Assembly (NCBI GenBank): GCA_021157485.1
Contig: JAGGWO010000125.1
Location: 1 to 6,912 of the forward strand
Length of the DNA stretch: 6,912 nt
Direction: 5' to 3'
DNA from: Sulfurimonas sp.
GTDB taxonomy: Bacteria; Campylobacterota; Campylobacteria; Campylobacterales; Sulfurimonadaceae
Shown here piece after piece: positions 1-6,912 of this stretch (position 1 is the stretch's first letter; each line of letters opens with the position of its first letter). The notes under the pieces were generated by a model. It did not search any database. It worked only from the letters and a program-made list of their open reading frames with translations, and was not told the origin of the DNA. The position numbers and the translations under genes were made by a program.

Positions 1-13
1 TTAATTGTTTCAT
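1..13 (-). CDS. Possible start of next operon gene (partial, 4 codons)
   Basis: On the minus strand, 18 bases after the ligA stop, there is an ATG followed by AAA CAA TTA and then the window edge. An AGGA lies about 8 bases upstream of this ATG (minus-strand TTTTAGGATATAGATA before the ATG). Spacing and orientation fit a further gene of the same operon. Only M-K-Q-L can be read, so no function can be given and chance occurrence is not excluded. Confidence 0.35.
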
Positions 14-31
14 TATCTATATCCTAAAATC

Positions 32-3322
<3,291 letters not shown>

Positions 3323-3332
<10 letters not shown>

Positions 3333-3589
3333 TTAGCTACCTCTTGCATCTCATTTATTAGTTCATCTTTTGTCTTAAAAATAAGTGTAGTTCTATCCCT
3401 TATATCTTCATTTAAGGGAGTAAAGTCAAAAACTAAAACATAATGAACTATATTCACTTTGCCTTCATTCATATCTATCCACTCCAGACTCATCTCTGCC
3501 ATTTCACCTTCCACCTCGACAACTACAGCTGGATAGAGCCTTGTAATTTTATCTAAATCTAAATCACCCTCTTTTGATTTATATATCAT
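3323..3589 (-). CDS. Small soluble protein of unknown function (88 aa)
   Basis: I do not recognise this protein. From ATG at 3589 it has 88 residues, no signal peptide and no membrane segment. It is acidic, with alternating hydrophobic runs (YPAVVVEVEGEM at about 19-30, VNIVHYVLVFDFTPL at about 45-59) that suggest a beta-rich core, followed by a helical charged C-terminus (DELINEMQEVAKFF). A TTG at 3604 and an ATG at 3595 are also in frame. ATG 3589 is preferred because AAGG lies 6 bases before it, while the same AAGG directly abuts the ATG at 3595. It overlaps the upstream membrane-protein gene by 11 bases, and its 3' end holds the ribosome binding site of the MATE gene, so translation of the three is probably coupled. 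Co-expression with two transporters hints at an accessory or regulatory role, but that is only inference from position. Confidence 0.8.
3340..3344 (-). promoter_or_regulatory. Ribosome binding site for the MATE gene
   Basis: AGAGG lies inside the last codons of the preceding small gene and is followed, after TAGCTAA (7 bases), by ATT in the MATE frame. No ATG, GTG or TTG in any frame lies 5-10 bases downstream. If this site is used, AUU is the start it serves. It matters because it decides between the full-length and truncated MATE protein. Confidence 0.5.
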
Positions 3590-3830
3590 TCTCATCCTTG
3601 TCAAGTGTTTTATTCATCTTGCCATTTCTCATTTTCAAATACGCTAAAAATCCAAAAATAGTGCCAATAATAATAAAAAACGCACCTACATAATCATCTC
3701 TGGTGTAAGCCATAATTATCCAACATAAATCAGCAAAAAGATAAACTATCACCGCTTGATAAATCTTTCCTTTATAAGTTAAAAAGGCACCAATATTTAA
3801 AAGTATTCCACCAAGTATTGCAAATGTCAT
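3579..3830 (-). CDS. Small membrane protein, three predicted helices (83 aa)
   Basis: This is an 83-residue hydrophobic protein with three likely membrane helices: about 2-18 (ILGGILLNIGAFL), 23-42 (IYQAVIVYLFADLCWIIMAY) and 47-66 (YVGAFFIIIGTIFGFLAYL). A charged cytoplasmic-type tail rich in Lys, Asp and Glu follows. The short hairpin-like arrangement resembles small integral membrane proteins of unknown function, and I cannot name a family with confidence. Its ATG shares a base with the MFS stop codon (TAATG), a classic translational-coupling arrangement, and an AAGAGAGA tract lies about 6 bases upstream. It overlaps the following soluble-protein gene by 11 bases. Position between two exporters makes a transporter-associated role conceivable but unproven. 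Confidence 0.85.
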   Translation of the reverse strand: MTFAILGGILLNIGAFLTYKGKIYQAVIVYLFADLCWIIMAYTRDDYVGAFFIIIGTIFGFLAYLKMRNGKMNKTLDKDENDI

Positions 3831-5035
3831 TATTCAATCTCTCTTATTTTTTGTGATTTGAGTATCCATGCAAAGTAAATTCCACCTATCATAAATCCTA
3901 CTCCAATAAACAGAGCTATCAACTCCAAAGAGTAATCAATCTTTGCTAAAAAACCTATCATATAGGATGTAAACGCAGCGGAACTTAAAAACAGCATATC
4001 ATTGTATGCTACTATCCTACCATAATACTTCGCTTGTATATTTTTTTGAAGAAGTGTATATGTGTATGACCACAGAGTTGTTGTAAAGAAACCCACAACT
4101 ACACTAGCAGCTAATGATAGGTAAAAGTTCTCCATAGCGTATGCCCATAGCCAAACAGCTAAACCCTGAAAAATAAAAACATATATCATTCTTCTATTAT
4201 TTACCCACTCCGATATTAGGATTGGTCCTATAACTAAACCAACTGCACGTGAGGCATGAAGAAGACCAAGAGCAAGAGATGTAGCAATAATAGTCGCATA
4301 ATACTGATTTACCATAAGTGCTACTAAAGCATCAAACGCAGTCAGACCTACAAAAGCATGAATCAACATCAAATGAATTGCACTTGGAGAACTCTTAAGA
4401 TACGTAAAGGTATCTTTCATCATACCTAAAAAGTTCTCTTTTGAATGAATTATTTCAACTTCTATCTCTAATCTATATAGTAAGACAAATGCACCAACAA
4501 ACATAAATGCATCTAAAATAAACGCAGCTTTTACACCAAGCCAATAAACAACAAACCCGCTAAGTGCCATTCCTAAAGTATAAGAGAGTGACCAGATAAT
4601 GGAGTGTAGTTCATTTGCTTTTTGCAGTTTCGCTCCATCTAAAATTTTTGGCAGAAGTGACATCTCAGTTGTGAAGTAAAAAGAGGCTGCTGCCATCTTT
4701 AAAAATATAAGAGTATATAATAGATACAGATCAGAGAGATTATTTACAAAAATCAAAGATAGAGTTGCAAATATCTCTATCAATATCAAACCTAACATAA
4801 GTTTTTTTGGCTTGACACTGTCAATAATTGAACCAGAAAAAGGTGCTTGAATTACACCTGCTAAAAAGTGCAGCATTGCAACAAAACCAATAATCTCAAC
4901 ATCTACATTCATGTCCAGAAGTAGCGTATATATAGCTACATTGGTAAACCACGCACCAAAGTATGATATCAGTTGTATAATTGATAATCTTTTTAATACT
5001 GGCTCTGATTTTAAGAGCTTAAAATACTCATTCAT
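3830..5035 (-). CDS. Major facilitator superfamily (MFS) transporter
   Basis: This is a 401-residue inner-membrane secondary transporter with about 12 predicted helices (first about 16-40, last about 368-391) split by a cytoplasmic loop near 188-215. The loop between helices 2 and 3 carries GSIIDSVKPKK (68-78), the MFS motif A (GxxxDxxxxRR type). The C-terminal half has NIQAKYYGRIVAYNDMLF (332-349), matching the conserved xxYxGRVxA region of the MFS_3/EntS-like exporter branch. Substrate is unknown; export of a siderophore, drug or metabolite is typical of that branch. ATG 5035 gives a normal cytoplasmic N-terminus (MNEYFKLLKSEPVLKRL). No Shine-Dalgarno is visible before it (ATCTTCCATTT). It is the first gene of the leftward operon and diverges from flaG. 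Confidence 0.92.
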   Translation of the reverse strand: MNEYFKLLKSEPVLKRLSIIQLISYFGAWFTNVAIYTLLLDMNVDVEIIGFVAMLHFLAGVIQAPFSGSIIDSVKPKKLMLGLILIEIFATLSLIFVNNLSDLYLLYTLIFLKMAAASFYFTTEMSLLPKILDGAKLQKANELHSIIWSLSYTLGMALSGFVVYWLGVKAAFILDAFMFVGAFVLLYRLEIEVEIIHSKENFLGMMKDTFTYLKSSPSAIHLMLIHAFVGLTAFDALVALMVNQYYATIIATSLALGLLHASRAVGLVIGPILISEWVNNRRMIYVFIFQGLAVWLWAYAMENFYLSLAASVVVGFFTTTLWSYTYTLLQKNIQAKYYGRIVAYNDMLFLSSAAFTSYMIGFLAKIDYSLELIALFIGVGFMIGGIYFAWILKSQKIREIE

Positions 5036-5044
5036 AAATGGAAG

Positions 5045-5050
5045 ATTATC
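5045..5050 (-). promoter_or_regulatory. Possible -10 element for the leftward operon
   Basis: The minus strand reads TATTATGATAAT, ending 9 bases before the MFS ATG, with GATAAT as a 5-of-6 match to TATAAT. If used, transcription would start only a few bases before the ATG, which would fit the absence of a Shine-Dalgarno. The surrounding sequence is so AT-rich that chance matches are likely. Confidence 0.3.
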
Positions 5051-5058
5051 ATAATAAA

Positions 5059-5089
5059 AGAGAAATTATTAAAAAATTTAAATTTCTCT
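5059..5089. repeat. 9-bp inverted repeat in the divergent promoter region
   Basis: AGAGAAATT (5059-5067) and AATTTCTCT (5081-5089) are perfect reverse complements separated by 13 bases. The spacer leads into the self-complementary AAATTTAAATTT (5074-5085). It lies between the MFS start and the flaG -35 element, so it could be an operator for either direction. AT-rich sequence makes short palindromes common, so function is uncertain. Confidence 0.4.
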
Positions 5090-5099
5090 ATAAATTTAT

Positions 5100-5126
5100 T
5101 AAAGTTTTTTTTCTTATTGTCGATAT
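5100..5126 (+). promoter_or_regulatory. Sigma28 (FliA) promoter of flaG
   Basis: TAAAGTTT (5100-5107), an 11-base spacer and GTCGATAT (5119-5126) match the FliA consensus TAAAGTTT-N11-GCCGATAA in the whole -35 box, the exact spacing and 6 of 8 bases of the -10 box. The predicted start near 5133 leaves a leader of about 30 bases before ATG 5163. It also falls after an in-frame GTG at 5130, which rules that GTG out as the start. Sigma28 control places flaG among the late flagellar genes. Confidence 0.85.
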
Positions 5127-5148
5127 CATGTGTATAAACTATATTCTC

Positions 5149-5156
5149 AAGAGGAG
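5149..5156 (+). promoter_or_regulatory. Ribosome binding site of flaG
   Basis: AAGAGGAG is followed by 6 bases (TACGTC) and then ATG 5163. This strong site fixes the start and excludes the in-frame upstream GTG at 5130, which has no such site. Confidence 0.85.
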
Positions 5157-5162
5157 TACGTC

Positions 5163-5552
5163 ATGGATGGCATAGCAAATGTTGCAAGACAACAACAATC
5201 TCAAGTAAGTTCTACAGAGACTCAAGGAAGAGCGGCTCAGGAAGTTCAACAGCAGGTTCATCAACCAGCGAATGTTGATGTTGTTAAAGAGATACAAAAA
5301 GAGAGTGTTCAAAGTACACAAAAAATAGATTCAAAAGAACAAGTTCAAGATTTAGTAGATCAACTAAATAAAGCTATGGCGCCAATGAATACAAATTTAA
5401 AATTTGGTGTTGATTCTCAAGATATATTTTTCGTATCTGTTATCGAATCAGAAACTAGTAAAATGATTAGAAGATTCCCAGCTGAACAAGCGGCAGACTT
5501 TCTTCCTAAAATGCAAGAAGTTACCGGCATGTTATTCGATTCAAAAGGTTAG
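5163..5552 (+). CDS. flaG: Flagellar protein FlaG
   Basis: FlaG is a small protein linked to flagellar filaments; in relatives such as Campylobacter its loss alters filament length. The 129-residue product has a Gln/Ser-rich, low-complexity N-terminal region (about 9-35). The conserved FlaG domain follows at about 58-126: a helix VQDLVDQLNKAMAPMN, then a strand pair NLKFGVDSQDIFFVSVIESETSK, then MIRRFPAEQAADFLPKM. This matches the family pattern LNkxLxxxNxxLxFxxd...vxVxDxxTxxvIRxxPxe. There is no signal peptide, as expected for a protein exported through the flagellar system. In many Campylobacterota flaG sits before fliD and fliS; here it stands alone, with argG downstream and a divergent transporter upstream. 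A clear sigma28 promoter drives it. Confidence 0.93.
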   Translation: MDGIANVARQQQSQVSSTETQGRAAQEVQQQVHQPANVDVVKEIQKESVQSTQKIDSKEQVQDLVDQLNKAMAPMNTNLKFGVDSQDIFFVSVIESETSKMIRRFPAEQAADFLPKMQEVTGMLFDSKG

Positions 5553-5570
5553 ACTATACGTCCCTTTTGA
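5541..5570 (+). terminator. Hairpin over the flaG stop codon, possible terminator
   Basis: TCAAAAGG (5541-5548) pairs with CCTTTTGA (5563-5570). Inside it, GAC (5552-5554) pairs with GTC (5560-5562) around a TATAC loop, leaving a TTA bulge. The TAG stop lies within the structure. It is well placed to end the flaG transcript or protect its 3' end, but no T-run follows (GCACTCTTTATC), so it is not a standard intrinsic terminator. Confidence 0.5.
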
Positions 5571-5661
5571 GCACTCTTTATCTTGCAACTCAGACTAAAA
5601 GCTTTACATATTCTTACATCGTTCCACTCATCTTTAAATTCTAAGCAAACCCTCACATACA

Positions 5662-5673
5662 TTTTGATATAAT
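5662..5673 (+). promoter_or_regulatory. Sigma70-type -10 promoter element of argG
   Basis: TTTTGATATAAT ends in a perfect TATAAT (5668-5673). No recognisable -35 lies 17 bases upstream, which is the usual situation for sigma70 promoters in Campylobacterota. The predicted start near 5680 gives a leader of about 29 bases. No ARG-box-like palindrome was seen around it. Confidence 0.75.
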
Positions 5674-5708
5674 CGCGTTAATTATTTTACTTATAGAGGT
5701 TTTTTTGT

Positions 5709-6912
5709 ATGAAAAAAGAGGTTAAAAAAGTAGTTCTTGCCTATTCTGGCGGACTTGATACTAGTATTATTTTAAAATGGCTCCAAGATGAGTATAAGGC
5801 TGAAGTTATTACATTTACAGCAGACCTTGGTCAAGGCGAAGAGGTAGAGCCTGCTCGCCAAAAAGCACTTGACAATGGTATAAAACCTGAAAATATTTTT
5901 ATCCTTGATATCCAAGAAGAGTTTGTGAAAGATTATGTTTTTCCTATGTTTAGAGCAAATGCTATTTATGAGGGTGAATATCTTCTTGGTACTTCTATCG
6001 CTCGTCCACTAATTGCTAAAAAACAGATTGAAATCGCAGAGAAAATGGGTGCAGATGCAGTATCTCACGGAGCTACTGGAAAAGGTAATGACCAAGTAAG
6101 GTTTGAGCTTGGCTACTTAGGTCTTAACCCAGACATTACAGTAATTGCACCATGGAGAGAGTGGGATTTAAACTCACGTGAAAAACTTTTAGCTTATGCA
6201 AAAGAGCATGGAATCAACATTGACCAGAAGCATGTAGATGCAGATGGAAATCCAACTGTAAGCCCTTACTCTATGGATGCAAACTTACTTCATATCTCTT
6301 ATGAAGGACTTCATCTAGAAGATCCTATGAATGAACCTGAAGAAAATATGTGGTTATGGACTTCTTCGCCGGAAAATGCTCCTGATGAAAAAGAATATAT
6401 TACTATCGGGTATAAAAATGGAGACCCAATTTCTCTAAATGGAAAAGAGTTATCTCCGGCTACAATGCTTAGAACTTTAAACGAATACGGAAATAAACAC
6501 GGCATTGGTAGATTAGATATCGTTGAAAATAGATTCGTTGGGATGAAAGCTCGTGGATGTTATGAGACTCCAGGTGGAACTATCATGCTTAAAGCGCACC
6601 GTGCAATAGAGTCTATCTGTTTAGACAGAGAAGAAGCACATATGAAAGATGGCATGATTGCAAAATATGCTGAGCTGATCTACAATGGGTTTTGGTTCTC
6701 ACCAGAACGTGATATGATGCAAGCAGCAATCGATACAACTCAAAAGTATGTTCAAGGAAATGTTAAACTAAAACTTTACAAAGGTAATGTAGAAGTTGTA
6801 GGTCGTGAATCTGATATGTCACTATATTCTGAGGAGCACTCAACATTTGAAGAAGATGAAGTATACAATCAAAAAGATGCAGAAGGTTTTATCCGTCTGA
6901 ATGCACTTAGAA
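5709..6912 (+). CDS. argG: Argininosuccinate synthase ArgG (3' end cut by window)
   Basis: ArgG joins citrulline and aspartate with ATP in the next-to-last step of arginine synthesis, in the cytoplasm as a tetramer. The frame is open from ATG 5709 to the window edge: 401 complete codons and one extra base, only a few residues short of the usual length of about 400-405. Signatures seen are the ATP PP-loop AYSGGLDTS (11-19), [10 protein letters not shown] (95-104), the [15 protein letters not shown] block (119-133), IAPWREWDL (146-154), [11 protein letters not shown] (185-195) and [17 protein letters not shown] (267-283). AGAGG at 5695-5699 with a 9-base spacer supports the start. It has its own promoter and no other arg gene beside it in this window. 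Confidence 0.97.
   Translation, partial: MKKEVKKVVLAYSGGLDTSIILKWLQDEYKAEVITFTADLGQGEEVEPARQKALDNGIKPENIFILDIQEEFVKDYVFPMFRANAIYEGEYLLGTSIARPLIAKKQIEIAEKMGADAVSHGATGKGNDQVRFELGYLGLNPDITVIAPWREWDLNSREKLLAYAKEHGINIDQKHVDADGNPTVSPYSMDANLLHISYEGLHLEDPMNEPEENMWLWTSSPENAPDEKEYITIGYKNGDPISLNGKELSPATMLRTLNEYGNKHGIGRLDIVENRFVGMKARGCYETPGGTIMLKAHRAIESICLDREEAHMKDGMIAKYAELIYNGFWFSPERDMMQAAIDTTQKYVQGNVKLKLYKGNVEVVGRESDMSLYSEEHSTFEEDEVYNQKDAEGFIRLNALR

Noticed and set aside
3590..3604. TTG 3604 or ATG 3595 as start of the 88-residue protein
   Set aside because: AAGG lies just upstream of and abutting ATG 3595 and within the TTG-initiated reading; only ATG 3589 has it at a usable distance.
5130..5162. GTG 5130 as start of flaG
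   Set aside because: It lies upstream of the predicted sigma28 transcript start and lacks a ribosome site, while ATG 5163 has AAGAGGAG at 6 bases.
5139..5321. Minus-strand open frame of 60 codons across the start of flaG
   Set aside because: Antisense to flaG and its promoter, Leu/Ser-rich low-complexity product, no initiation signal.
5571..5661. Possible small gene or RNA between flaG and argG
   Set aside because: No start codon with a ribosome site and no stable fold seen; it looks like plain upstream sequence of argG.
6311..6505. Minus-strand open frame of 64 codons inside argG
   Set aside because: Antisense to highly conserved argG sequence, with no support of its own.

Overview
The window is an AT-rich, gene-dense stretch of a bacterial chromosome. 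Protein style, the sigma28 promoter form, the TTTTGATATAAT-type -10 without a -35, and the FlaG/LigA/ArgG sequences suggest a Campylobacterota genome, most likely Sulfurimonas-like. That placement rests on recognition by eye, not on a search.

Left part (1-5035), all on the minus strand, read from right to left: an MFS transporter, a small three-helix membrane protein, an 88-residue soluble protein of unknown function, a MATE-family exporter and NAD+-dependent DNA ligase LigA. At the left edge are the first codons of a possible next gene. The genes overlap by 1 to 11 bases, or are about 18-25 bases apart, so they look like one operon. It joins two drug/metabolite-type exporters and two small unknown proteins to a housekeeping replication/repair gene.

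Middle (5036-5162): a short divergent promoter region. It carries a very good FliA (sigma28) promoter for flaG, a 9-bp inverted repeat, and a weak possible -10 for the leftward operon placed so close to its ATG that the transcript could be nearly leaderless.

Right part, plus strand: flaG, a small flagellar-filament-associated protein, standing alone without fliD/fliS; a hairpin over its stop codon; a sigma70-type -10; and argG (argininosuccinate synthase), which runs off the right edge only a few codons before its expected end.

Most of the window is ordinary core genome. The most unusual point is the start of the MATE gene. The coding frame clearly extends 32 codons upstream of its first ATG, through the family's first membrane helix, yet that extension contains no ATG, GTG or TTG. 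The best-placed start is an AUU codon 7 bases after AGAGG. A competing reading is a GTG start followed by a -1 shift at A AAA AAG. No mobile element, CRISPR array, tRNA or rRNA was seen.
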